The position numbers and the translations under genes were made by a program. This document shows, one piece after another, positions 51,402 to 60,285 of a DNA stretch of 64,000 nucleotides. Under the pieces are notes generated by a model. That model was not told the DNA's origin. It saw only the letters and a list, made by a program, of their open reading frames with translations, and made no database searches. The stretch comes from Verrucomicrobiaceae bacterium (GTDB lineage Bacteria > Verrucomicrobiota > Verrucomicrobiia > Verrucomicrobiales > Verrucomicrobiaceae). The stretch lies in contig JAIXOU010000105.1 in NCBI GenBank assembly GCA_027486585.1, positions 40,945-104,944 of the forward strand, in the 5' to 3' direction. Each line of letters starts with the position of its first letter. Position 1 is the first letter of the stretch.

Positions 51402-52129
51402 CATAGCTGGGAAATGGGCTGCACCATCGGCCAGAGCTTGATCTCCTCGGCGACGAGGTGCGCGGGCAGTTGGGCGGTTTGAACGAGGAGTTGGCCGAGA
51501 TCGGCGGGCGAGATGCATTGCGCGAGCACGGCGGGATCGCGTGGCGGAAGGTGCGCGGCCTCGGTGAAGTCGGTCTGGCCCCAGGAAGGCAAAATGGAGG
51601 TCACGCGCACGCCCTGAGGCCGTAGCTCAGTGAGCAGACATCGGGTAAACATGAGCAAACCAGCTTTCGCCGCCGAATACACGCTCCAGCCGGGCCACGC
51701 ATGCGTGGAGCAGGCGCTGCCGATGTTCACGATGAGACCGTTGCGCTGCTTTTGCATGATCGCGGCGGCACGACGGCAGCCAAGCATCGCCCCCGTGAGA
51801 TTGCTGGCGAGGCTTTGGGAGATCGCCTCATCGGTCTGCTCGCTGGCCGGGCCGATTTTGACACCCTCACCTGCGTTGTTGATCAAGACATCGAGACGAC
51901 CGGTTTGCGCGATCACCTCGGCCATCAAACGATCCCAGGCAGCTCCGTCCGCCACATCGGCCACAAAAGGCGACGCTCCGATGCGGTTGGCGGTCTCCTG
52001 GAGTTTGTCCTGGCTGCGTCCCGTGATCCAGACCCGCGCCCCAGCCTTCACAAAGGCCTCCGCGATGCCCGCGCCGTAGCCGCGCGAGCCGCCAGTGACG
52101 ATGATCGTGGATTCAGTGAGGTTTGTCAT
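51401..52129 (-). CDS. SDR-family NAD(P)-dependent oxidoreductase
   Basis: 242 residues. It has the Rossmann motif TGGSRGYGAGIAEAF, the NNAGEG motif, the catalytic Ser region (VNIGSACS) and YSAAKAG with Tyr and Lys. Classical SDRs reduce or oxidise hydroxyl or keto groups on small substrates. The gene is first in an operon with the flavoprotein, and divergent from an IclR regulator, so both enzymes probably process one carbohydrate-like or aromatic substrate. Confidence 0.93.
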   Translation of the reverse strand: MTNLTESTIIVTGGSRGYGAGIAEAFVKAGARVWITGRSQDKLQETANRIGASPFVADVADGAAWDRLMAEVIAQTGRLDVLINNAGEGVKIGPASEQTDEAISQSLASNLTGAMLGCRRAAAIMQKQRNGLIVNIGSACSTHAWPGWSVYSAAKAGLLMFTRCLLTELRPQGVRVTSILPSWGQTDFTEAAHLPPRDPAVLAQCISPADLGQLLVQTAQLPAHLVAEEIKLWPMVQPISQL

Positions 52130-52158
52130 TTGGTCAGTGTGTTGAAATGGAAAACATT

Positions 52159-52215
52159 ATTCAAGGCCATTGAATAGGTGTTTGCAATGGCAAATCTTGT
52201 TTTGTATATCAAACA
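52159..52215. promoter_or_regulatory. Three small palindromes before the IclR regulator gene
   Basis: ATTCAA-GGCCA-TTGAAT (52159-52175), TTTGC-AATG-GCAAA (52181-52194) and TGTTT-8 nt-AAACA (52198-52215) follow in a row, within the divergent promoter region. IclR proteins usually bind such short inverted repeats. Exact operator unknown. Confidence 0.5.
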
Positions 52216-52216
52216 G

Positions 52217-53014
52217 ATGCCCAAAACCCGAAAAACCGCTACGAATCCTCTCAGCCGCTACAAGGTGCCGATCCTCGACCGCACGCTGGATCTGCTGGAG
52301 CTGCTTTCAAAGCACCCTGAAGGCATGACACTCACCACGATGACCGAGGCTCTGAAAATGCCAAAGAACTCCGTCTTCCGTATCGCCACCACACTCACAC
52401 TTCGTGGCTACGCCGAGCGCGATGAAAGCACGAAGGCTTACCGCGCCAGCCGTAAGCTCCTCAGCCTCGGCCATGCCGCCGTGGGTGGTGAGCGCCTCAT
52501 CCAGGTCGCCGCGCCTTTCCTCACCGCTTTGCGCGATGCCACGGGCGAGACGGCGCTGCTAGGCACATTGGCCGGGAATCACGGCGTGGTGCTCGATCAA
52601 GTGCCATCATCGCATCCGGTGAAGGTCGTCGTCGAGATCGGCCATGCCTTCACTCTGCACACCGCCGCACCCGCGAAGGCCATGCTCGCCTACTGGAGCC
52701 CCGACGCACAGAAGGCCTTCGTGCAGCAGATGAAGTTCACTAAACACACGCGCCACACCATCACCAGCGCTACGGCCTTCCTCGCCGAACTCAAGAAAGT
52801 TCATGCGCAAGGCTACGCCCTCGACCGTAGCGAAGAGAGTGAAACCTTCGCCTGCGTTGCCGCGCCTATTTTTGATCATCGCGGCCAACCCGTCGCATCC
52901 ATCTGGATCAGCGGTCCGTCGGATCGCGTTACGCCGGTTGCTTTGGATAAACTAGGCCTCAAGGTGAAACAACTCGCCGATCAACTTTCGCAGCGGCTCG
53001 GGTACCATGCGTGA
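52217..53014 (+). CDS. IclR-family transcriptional regulator
   Basis: About 266 residues. The N-terminal winged helix-turn-helix is LDLLELLSKHPEGMTLTTMTEALKMPKNSVFRI (shown in part: MTEALKMPKNSVFR). The C-terminal effector domain has GETALLGTLAG and HTAAPAKAMLAYW, with YALDRSEESETFACVAAPI near the end. I prefer ATG 52217 because the palindromes then lie upstream; the GTG at 52178 and ATG at 52187 are alternatives. It is divergent from the SDR-flavoprotein operon, which it probably controls. Confidence 0.92.
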   Translation: MPKTRKTATNPLSRYKVPILDRTLDLLELLSKHPEGMTLTTMTEALKMPKNSVFRIATTLTLRGYAERDESTKAYRASRKLLSLGHAAVGGERLIQVAAPFLTALRDATGETALLGTLAGNHGVVLDQVPSSHPVKVVVEIGHAFTLHTAAPAKAMLAYWSPDAQKAFVQQMKFTKHTRHTITSATAFLAELKKVHAQGYALDRSEESETFACVAAPIFDHRGQPVASIWISGPSDRVTPVALDKLGLKVKQLADQLSQRLGYHA

Positions 53015-53149
53015 ATGTGGTAGACTCGGGCGCCACATGACTTTTATGGCACGCATCACGAGCGACTAGAATGAAGAGTGATCCTATAATCCCGATCAAG
53101 TTCAGACATTCATTTTGAGAACCTGCCTAACGGCCAATGAGTCTCTGAC

Positions 53150-54589
53150 TCATCCCAAAATCCCACTCACCACTTCGCCATGCACGTCGGTGAGGCGGAA
53201 GTCGCGGCCTTGATAGCGGAAGGTGAGGCGCTCGTGGTCAAAGCCTAACTGGTGGAGCACGGTGGCATTGAGGTCATGCACATGTACGGGGTTCTCGGCC
53301 ACGTTAAATCCGAAGGGGTCGGTCTTGCCATAGGTGATGCCAGCTTTGGTGCCACCACCGGCCATCCACATGGTGTACGCGTCTTTGTGGTGATCGCGGC
53401 CGATGCCAGTTTTTTTACCAGTGCCATCCTGGCCCTGCCGGATCGGGGTGCGGCCAAATTCGGCTCCCCAGATAACCAGGGTCTCATCCAGCAAACCGCG
53501 CAGTTTTAGGTCGCGAATGAGAGCGGCCATGCCCTGATCCACATCTTTGGCTTTAATGGGCAGTCGCTTATCCAGTCCACCATGGTGATCCCAGTCGGCG
53601 TCATAGAGCTCGATCATGCGCACGCCGCGTTCGACGAGTCGGCGGGCTAGCAGGCAGTTGTTGGCAAAAGAGGCCTTGCCAGGTTCGGCTCCATACATGT
53701 CCAGGGTGGCTTTGGATTCTTGCGTCAGATCCATTAAATCGGGCACGCTGGTCTGCATGCGGTAGGCCATTTCATACTGGCTGATGCGGGTAGCGATCTC
53801 AGGATCGCCGAGGCTTTGCAGGCGTTCTTGATTCAGGGCTTTGACCGCATCTAATACATGACGCCGATCATTGCGGCTGTGGCCTTCGGGGTTGGAGAGA
53901 AAGAGAACGGGCTCGCCCTCTGAGCGGAACTGAACGCCCTGATAGACGCTGGGGATAAAGCCGGTGGACCAGAGCGCGGTGCCTGCGCCTCCAGGCGGAC
54001 CGGAGAGCATGACGACGTAAGAAGGCAGATCACTGTTCTCAGTGCCGAGCCCATAAGTGACCCACGCGCCCAGACTTGGCCTGCCGCCTTGACCAAAACC
54101 ACTGTGCAGAAACATCTGCGCTGGGGCATGATTGATCTCATTGGTATGCAGAGAGTGAATCATGCAAAGTTCATCGGCCACCGTGGCGAGATGCGGCATG
54201 AGTTCTGAAACCCAGAGCCCGCTTTCGCCATGCTGTTTGAAGGAGAACGGGCTGCCTTGGAGTTCGTTTTCCTTGCCGATGAAGGCAAACTTTTTGCCTT
54301 TCAGCAGCTCGGGGGGACAGGCCTGACCGCTGCGCTGAATCAGCTCGGGCTTGTAATCAAAGAGATCCAACTGCGACGGCGCACCGATCATGTGCAGGTA
54401 GATCACATGCTTGGCTTTGGGGGCGAAGTGCGGCTGTCGGGATGCGGCCGGATCCACGTTCAGGCGGCTAGCCGCTGGTAGATCACGCGCTAGCATGGAC
54501 CCGAGGCTGAGTGAGCCTAGTGACAAGCCTGATCGGCCAAGGAAGCTACGGCGATTCAGGATCGATGGATCAAAGGGTGGGAGCTTCAT
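53150..54589 (-). CDS. DUF1501 protein with Tat-like signal
   Basis: 479 residues. NRRSFLGRSGLSLGSL at the start looks like a twin-arginine export signal. The DUF1501 body follows, with YLHMIGAPSQLDLFDYKP, DWDHHGGLDKRLP and LVIWGAEFGRTP, giving it a sulfatase/alkaline-phosphatase-like fold. It forms the usual pair with the PSCyt1/DUF1549 protein encoded 25 bp upstream. This pair is extremely common in Planctomycetes and Verrucomicrobia, but its reaction is not established. Confidence 0.95.
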   Translation of the reverse strand: MKLPPFDPSILNRRSFLGRSGLSLGSLSLGSMLARDLPAASRLNVDPAASRQPHFAPKAKHVIYLHMIGAPSQLDLFDYKPELIQRSGQACPPELLKGKKFAFIGKENELQGSPFSFKQHGESGLWVSELMPHLATVADELCMIHSLHTNEINHAPAQMFLHSGFGQGGRPSLGAWVTYGLGTENSDLPSYVVMLSGPPGGAGTALWSTGFIPSVYQGVQFRSEGEPVLFLSNPEGHSRNDRRHVLDAVKALNQERLQSLGDPEIATRISQYEMAYRMQTSVPDLMDLTQESKATLDMYGAEPGKASFANNCLLARRLVERGVRMIELYDADWDHHGGLDKRLPIKAKDVDQGMAALIRDLKLRGLLDETLVIWGAEFGRTPIRQGQDGTGKKTGIGRDHHKDAYTMWMAGGGTKAGITYGKTDPFGFNVAENPVHVHDLNATVLHQLGFDHERLTFRYQGRDFRLTDVHGEVVSGILG

Positions 54590-54614
54590 GCAGGCGAAGT
54601 GATGAGTGGAGAGT

Positions 54615-57600
54615 TCAACCTTTGGTGACGCACTCGTCTAGATTGAGCAGGGCCGTGGCGATGCTAAACCAGGCTTTGGTGAGGTCGTGCCCTTGATTGT
54701 TGGCAGTGGCCATCAGTTCACGCAGGATCGACAGTTCGGCGTCACTCGGTGCGCGTGCCAAAGCTAGTCGGTGGGCATGGATCAATTGTGCTTCTAGAGG
54801 AGCACCTGCCTGCTCCCGTTGAATCCGAGCAGCAAAGGCTTCTGCTGCTTCGACATAAACAGGGTCATTGAGCAGTGTCAGTGCCTGCAATGGGGTGTTG
54901 GAGCGTGAACGCTTCACCACACAGGCCATACGGGCGGAGGCGTCAAAATTGACCAGACTGGGATAAGGGGCACCACGCTTGAGCACGATGTAAAGACCGC
55001 GCCGGTATTTCTTCTCGCCACTGCTTGTGGCATAATCATACTGCTGCCCACCGACTTTCCGCCAGAGTCCATCCGGCTGAGGTGGATAGATCGGCGGTCC
55101 ACCTTTCTGGCTGCTGAGCAGGCCTGAGATGGCCAGAGCATTATCGCGGACGCCCTCAGCATCTAACCGAAAGCGTGGACCACGAGCATAGAGCAGATTG
55201 GCGTCATCGCGCTCTAGCATGGCAGGGCTGATCGTCGCATCCTGACAAAACGTGGCAGAGGTGGTCATGAGCCGGATCATCTGTTTCATGGACCAGCCTT
55301 TCTCCATGAAATGAACGGCCATCCAGTCCAGCAACTCAGGGTGAGTCGGCGGCTCACCTTTGATGCCGAAATCTTCCAGCGTGGTGACGAGTCCATGGCC
55401 AAACAACTCTGACCACCAGCGGTTCACCGTCACCCGAGCGGTGAGCGGGTTGTCTTTGGAGATCAGCCATTGAGCTAGACCGAGCCTATTTTGAATGCCG
55501 TCTTTTTGGGGTAAGATGGCAGGTGTGCCAGCGCTGACAGGCTGGCCGGGATCGGTATAGACACCACGTTTGAAGATCGCACTCTGCCGGGCTTGAGGCA
55601 GCTCCTGCATGACTTCTGTGGTTGGTGCTTTGATGGCGGCGATCTTTTTGGTCAGGGCAGTCATTTGCTGCTTCAGAATCGCGAGTGCTGGCATCTCGGC
55701 ATCAAAGTGTGCACGCAGAGCCACACGCTCATCACGGCTGCGTTCAGTGGGTTTTTTGGCAATGATCTTGCCGATGGCTTCTGGTAAAGTCTTGGTGGCC
55801 AAATCACCGGTGATGGCACTGAGCCTGATGCGGCCCATCGTGCGACCACCACCGTGCTGTTGCTTCAGTGTGATCACGACCTCGGTTTCTGCCGACAGAT
55901 TCAGCGCTGAATCCAGTTCAAAGATCGCCCAGTGGGGTTGGCCAAATTGCGGATTGATGGCCCATGCGGTTTGGTCATCGCTGTCGATGGCACCGGAGGG
56001 ATCGAAGTTCTTTTGATGAAAGTCAGCCGTGGCGCGGATGAACGATAGGGGCTTTTGGGCGTCATCATTGGCATCGGCCAAACGTGTGGCCGCCTGAAAG
56101 GTATTCAGGACAAAGTTGGGGTTCTTGCGGCCTGTTCGGCCCGGACCTTGACCTGGAAGTGAGGGGTCTGTCAGCGCTTCTAGTTTGATGCCGCTGATGC
56201 CTTGGAGCGGGCTGCTTTTGAGCACCACCTGATAGGTGTCCTTCTCGGGTGACTCGCCTGAAAGCAGAATGGAGCCATCTTCCAGTTCACGGTGACTGGC
56301 TCCCCCTTCAGAGACAAACTCCACCACCTTCAGCAGATGTTCTTTCACGGGCTCCGCCTGCTTGGGTGTGGAGATTTGCTTCAGCCAGTTTTTGAACTGT
56401 TCATCACCGTCTTTCTTGAGATCTGCACTGCGCTGTTCTAGATCCTTCTTTTGATCCATCAGCGACTGACGGGCGACATTGGAGGCGGCGTCACCCATTT
56501 GAAAGGGGATGCCATTAAAAGCGATGCTCCCAGGCACTTTGGGATTGGCGCGTTCGGCTTCTTTTTCCGTGTTATTGAAGTAGGCCATGAGACGATAATA
56601 ATCTTCTTGGCTAAAGGGATCATACTTGTGGTTATGACACTGAGCGCACTCCAGCGTCGATCCCAGCCACACGGCCCCCGTCGTATTCACACGGTCCAGC
56701 ACTTGATTGATACGGCTTTCTTCAGGCTCCGTGCCCGCTTCCACATTGGTCGGCGTGCAGCGGTGAAAGCCCGTGGCCACGATCTGCTCAGGACGCGGCT
56801 GCGGCATGAGGTCACCGGCCACTTGGTCAATGGTGAACTGATCAAAGGGCATGTCTGCATTGAGTGCCGTCACCACCCAATCCCGAAAGCCCCAAATCTC
56901 TCGGAGGTCATCGCGCTGGAAACCATGAGAGTCAGCATACCTGGCCAAGTCCAGCCAAGGGCGTGCCCAACGCACACCGAATTCATCGGATTTTAAAAGT
57001 CGATCCACCAGAGACTCGATCTCCTTTTGCGGCAGTGGATAGCCCAGCTTTTCCAGCCGGACGACTTCTTCGATGGGTGGCGGCAGCCCGATGATGGCCA
57101 AGTAAAGCCGCCGCACGAGAGTCGCTGTATCGGCTTGTTTCGCGGGCAGCAGTTTTTCTTTCTCCAGTCGAGCTAGGACAAAAGAATCGACCTCATTGCG
57201 TGGCCACTTCTGCAGCTTCACCTCTGGGATCGCAGGTTTCACAGGCTTCTGGTAGGACCAATGCAGCGCTGGCGCAGTCGACGCTTCAGGCCAGAGTGCT
57301 CCATCCGTGATCCAGTCCCGCACCAGCCTGATCTCGTCGATCGTTAGAGGTTGCCCTCGGCGAGGCATTGCGTCTTTGTCCGTGCGTGGCAGTGAGATTC
57401 GGCGCAGCAACTCACTGGCATCGGCTTTACCAGGAACCAGCACAGCCCCATGTTCCCCACCGTGCAGGGCCCCAGCCTTTTGATCCAATCGCAGGCCGGC
57501 TTTTTGCGTCTCCGATCCATGGCATTCAAAGCAGGCCCGCTTAAGCACAGGCAAGATCTGCGTGTGAAAATCCACCACTGCCTGCGCCTGGACGCAGGTC

Positions 57601-57635
57601 AAAAGGATTGGAAAGGTAAACAGTAGCCTAAACAT
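54615..57635 (-). CDS. PSCyt1/DUF1549/DUF1553 cytochrome protein
   Basis: 1006 residues with signal peptide FRLLFTFPILLTCVQAQ. The N-terminal planctomycete cytochrome c domain carries CFECHG near residue 36. DUF1549 follows (near 170-370: PPIEEVVRL, RPWLDLARYADSHG, TLECAQCHNHKYDP with another CxxCH). A central beta domain and DUF1553 complete it (NRWWSELFGHGLVTTLEDFG, RSNTPLQALTLLNDP). Probably an exported haem protein supporting its DUF1501 partner in polymer or small-molecule use. Confidence 0.95.
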   Translation of the reverse strand: MFRLLFTFPILLTCVQAQAVVDFHTQILPVLKRACFECHGSETQKAGLRLDQKAGALHGGEHGAVLVPGKADASELLRRISLPRTDKDAMPRRGQPLTIDEIRLVRDWITDGALWPEASTAPALHWSYQKPVKPAIPEVKLQKWPRNEVDSFVLARLEKEKLLPAKQADTATLVRRLYLAIIGLPPPIEEVVRLEKLGYPLPQKEIESLVDRLLKSDEFGVRWARPWLDLARYADSHGFQRDDLREIWGFRDWVVTALNADMPFDQFTIDQVAGDLMPQPRPEQIVATGFHRCTPTNVEAGTEPEESRINQVLDRVNTTGAVWLGSTLECAQCHNHKYDPFSQEDYYRLMAYFNNTEKEAERANPKVPGSIAFNGIPFQMGDAASNVARQSLMDQKKDLEQRSADLKKDGDEQFKNWLKQISTPKQAEPVKEHLLKVVEFVSEGGASHRELEDGSILLSGESPEKDTYQVVLKSSPLQGISGIKLEALTDPSLPGQGPGRTGRKNPNFVLNTFQAATRLADANDDAQKPLSFIRATADFHQKNFDPSGAIDSDDQTAWAINPQFGQPHWAIFELDSALNLSAETEVVITLKQQHGGGRTMGRIRLSAITGDLATKTLPEAIGKIIAKKPTERSRDERVALRAHFDAEMPALAILKQQMTALTKKIAAIKAPTTEVMQELPQARQSAIFKRGVYTDPGQPVSAGTPAILPQKDGIQNRLGLAQWLISKDNPLTARVTVNRWWSELFGHGLVTTLEDFGIKGEPPTHPELLDWMAVHFMEKGWSMKQMIRLMTTSATFCQDATISPAMLERDDANLLYARGPRFRLDAEGVRDNALAISGLLSSQKGGPPIYPPQPDGLWRKVGGQQYDYATSSGEKKYRRGLYIVLKRGAPYPSLVNFDASARMACVVKRSRSNTPLQALTLLNDPVYVEAAEAFAARIQREQAGAPLEAQLIHAHRLALARAPSDAELSILRELMATANNQGHDLTKAWFSIATALLNLDECVTKG

Positions 57636-57753
57636 GAACGCGGATAACGACCCTCAGCAGGAGTGTCTTGCAGGGGGATCATTGATGTCCGAAGGACTCT
57701 GGGGCAGGTGGCTTGTTTACAGGAACTCCGAGAAGCGATGGGTTAGAGTTACG

Positions 57754-57777
57754 GCCACGCTGGCTCGCGAGCGTGGC
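57754..57777. repeat. 8-bp GC-rich hairpin
   Basis: GCCACGCT, 8-nt loop, AGCGTGGC, within the spacer (57636-57846) between the PSCyt1 start and the DUF2357 stop. A small reading frame here (57634-57870) is not convincing. Confidence 0.5.
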
Positions 57778-57846
57778 ATCAGCCAGGAATCCATCGGCAG
57801 GATCAAAGGCCGGTTCATCTGGCTGATCAGTAAAACTAAGGCTGCC

Positions 57847-60282
57847 TCACGGCTTCATCGCCTTCAGTAGTTCGCGCAAGCTCAGCACACGAGGGTCAGC
57901 TAGATCGCGCTCTGAAAGTTTTGTTTCGCGGTAGCTACGCCTCGACTCAAAAGCCTTGAGCACCTGCACGAGTTCTTTGCCATCCCATTCCCGACTAACA
58001 TACGCTTCATCGGGAACCACTTCAAAGACGGCATAAATTTCACCCTTGGCGCGTCCTGGATAGTCACGAGCCTTCAAGTCATCCGCCGTATAGACCTTGT
58101 AACCCGGCGTCTTGAGTTTGAAGAGCCCTGGAGCCACAGCGTAGTCATGAGAGCGCAGAAGCACATGCACTGCGGACGACATTTCTGGCGGGATATGCCA
58201 GCTTCCCTTCACCCTGCCAAGCCTCACGTTGGCGATGCCATGCTTCAGCGTCCACGCGAGCTGCTCCGGTGAGTTATACCAAGCCACCACCACATGATGC
58301 TCAGCAGGTGGCAGCGCACGCCCCGTGTCACTCATTTCATCCCGCTCAGCCAGCATCAGTGAACCATACGTCACAGGGTCTTCTCGCAGTGTGTAGGACT
58401 CCGCCGTATGGAAGCTCACACGTTCACGCGCCGTCGTGCGGTTGGAAAGATGCTCGATCACATCGTCGAGGAACTTCCGCAGTTCATCCATACCTTCCGC
58501 CGTACCATCACTGCGCGGACGAATAGCAAAGGCACCCAGGCCCGGCAGCACTTCATGAAAGCCGTCAAACTCGGCGAACTGCTTTCCATCGCCGGCATTG
58601 CCAGGATACAGCACATAGGCACCAGCAGAGCGCCGGATCGCATCGCGATAGGCGTGCATCTTTAGCAGGTCGGCATACTTGGCGGCGGTGGGTTTGGCTG
58701 TTTCAGATTCGGCAGCGTCTTGGATGATCTCATCGTCGTCCTCAGCGCCAAACATCGCCCTCATCGTTTCCACGCGATACTTCGCGTCGAAGTGGACATG
58801 CACCAGCACCTCACTCTTCTCTGCTTCTTCTTTAGTGAAGTCCGCAGGCCAAATCGTCATCGTGTAATCCGGCTGCACGCCACGCGTCCAGCTACCGCCT
58901 TTTTGATGATCCTGATTGCGGGGGAACTTCTTATTGAAGTGAAACTCAGCCTTCAGCGGGCGCTTGGCTGCAGCCGACCACACACCGCCTACCGGCGTTG
59001 TCAGTTCCAGCCCACGTTGCAGCTTCAGCCGTGGCAATCCCGCATCCATCTCCAGCAGCACAGAGTGCAGCGGCTTCTCGCAATCAAATTTGCTGCGGAA
59101 CAGCGCCTCCAGCTGGAAGAACAGCCAATACTCGTATAGCGTCGCCACATTCCGTGCGCCACCATGCCAGACTTCACTTCCGCCATCCCAGGCCAGTTGA
59201 GCGCCCACATGAAATTGTAACCACACATGCAGTAGCTCACGATAGCCCGCCTTGCGTTGCAGCACCGGGCTGCCCAGCGGCAGCAGTTCGGGGCGGGACA
59301 CATCGGGGAGAAACCCACGCCCCAGCAGCGCATCTAGCCTGCCGCGCAGTCTTGCCACCTCACGCAAGAGACGGGCGTTGTTCGTCCTCACCGCGTCCGC
59401 AGGATCACGGCCCAGCATTCCTGCCACCTCAGCCAAAAAGTCGCGGAACTCCACCAGCACCATCTTCACGAAACGATTTTCCGCCGTGTCTAGAAAGTCC
59501 GTCCGCCTTGTCACCTGAATCCGCGCTGGCAGGCTTGTCAGAGACGGCTGCATCATCCGCAGCGGATGTGTCGCCGCTAGTGCCACACGATCACCAGCCT
59601 TGCCCACTTGCCGCGCAAAATCTTTCCCAGCTTTAAAAGGGCGTGAGATCGACTGCTCCTCACGTTCATCTTCCAGCAGACGATGCGGATTCCTCAGCAC
59701 CTCATCTACCGCACCACGAAAGGCAGGCGACTCCAGCGTGTGGCGCAGGAACTCCAGTTGTTGCTCCAGCATCGCCTGGTTCTTCTTCCAGGCCGCAGCC
59801 AGCCGTAGGCGTGTCGGAGCACGGCTATCTAGCAGCAGACCCGCGCACTTCTCCGCGATGTAGCCCAGCATTCCACGATAGTGCTCACGATAGTTCAGCT
59901 TGATCGACCGCACCTCCACCGCACCGCGTGCCATCACCACGCCCTCATGCAGCAGCGTCAGTGGCAGCACCCCGCATTGGTCCCCAGGCTCGATGAATCC
60001 TTCATTTGGCTTTGCCGGACTTCGCGTGATCGCGGCACCTTCCTCCAGCGTCCATGGCGCTTCACAGTCTTTGATTTGGAAGACGTAGCGACCGCGCTCC
60101 CGCAGTTGCACCGGCTCTTCGCTCCGCGCCTCGGCCTCCACGTCGCTCCAGCGTATTAGGTCCGGTATCTCACCCGCACAACCGCTTCCCTTGCGGGCAT
60201 TCCAGATCCAGACCACCGCCACCACGCGCCCTTGGCCGTCACGGCAGGGCACCTTGGCTGGGTTCTGGACTTCAGCCGCCAT
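57847..60282 (-). CDS. DUF2357 protein with PD-(D/E)xK nuclease domain (McrC-like restriction partner)
   Basis: 811 residues. The nuclease core is near 470-500: QPDYTMTIWP followed by VHVHFDAKYRVE, supplying Asp, Asp and Lys. Before it, NVATLYEYWLFFQLEAL is typical of DUF2357 proteins. The N-terminal third may contact DNA or the AAA+ partner. In McrBC- and LlaJI-like systems such proteins are the nuclease driven by a GTPase or ATPase encoded next door. The gene starts 3 bp after the McrB-like stop. Confidence 0.87.
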   Translation of the reverse strand: MAAEVQNPAKVPCRDGQGRVVAVVWIWNARKGSGCAGEIPDLIRWSDVEAEARSEEPVQLRERGRYVFQIKDCEAPWTLEEGAAITRSPAKPNEGFIEPGDQCGVLPLTLLHEGVVMARGAVEVRSIKLNYREHYRGMLGYIAEKCAGLLLDSRAPTRLRLAAAWKKNQAMLEQQLEFLRHTLESPAFRGAVDEVLRNPHRLLEDEREEQSISRPFKAGKDFARQVGKAGDRVALAATHPLRMMQPSLTSLPARIQVTRRTDFLDTAENRFVKMVLVEFRDFLAEVAGMLGRDPADAVRTNNARLLREVARLRGRLDALLGRGFLPDVSRPELLPLGSPVLQRKAGYRELLHVWLQFHVGAQLAWDGGSEVWHGGARNVATLYEYWLFFQLEALFRSKFDCEKPLHSVLLEMDAGLPRLKLQRGLELTTPVGGVWSAAAKRPLKAEFHFNKKFPRNQDHQKGGSWTRGVQPDYTMTIWPADFTKEEAEKSEVLVHVHFDAKYRVETMRAMFGAEDDDEIIQDAAESETAKPTAAKYADLLKMHAYRDAIRRSAGAYVLYPGNAGDGKQFAEFDGFHEVLPGLGAFAIRPRSDGTAEGMDELRKFLDDVIEHLSNRTTARERVSFHTAESYTLREDPVTYGSLMLAERDEMSDTGRALPPAEHHVVVAWYNSPEQLAWTLKHGIANVRLGRVKGSWHIPPEMSSAVHVLLRSHDYAVAPGLFKLKTPGYKVYTADDLKARDYPGRAKGEIYAVFEVVPDEAYVSREWDGKELVQVLKAFESRRSYRETKLSERDLADPRVLSLRELLKAMKP

Positions 60283-60285
60283 AGA

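Noticed and set aside
57634..57870. 78-codon plus-strand frame between PSCyt1 and the DUF2357 gene
   Set aside because: It overlaps both neighbours, has no recognisable product, and contains a GC hairpin that explains the odd sequence.
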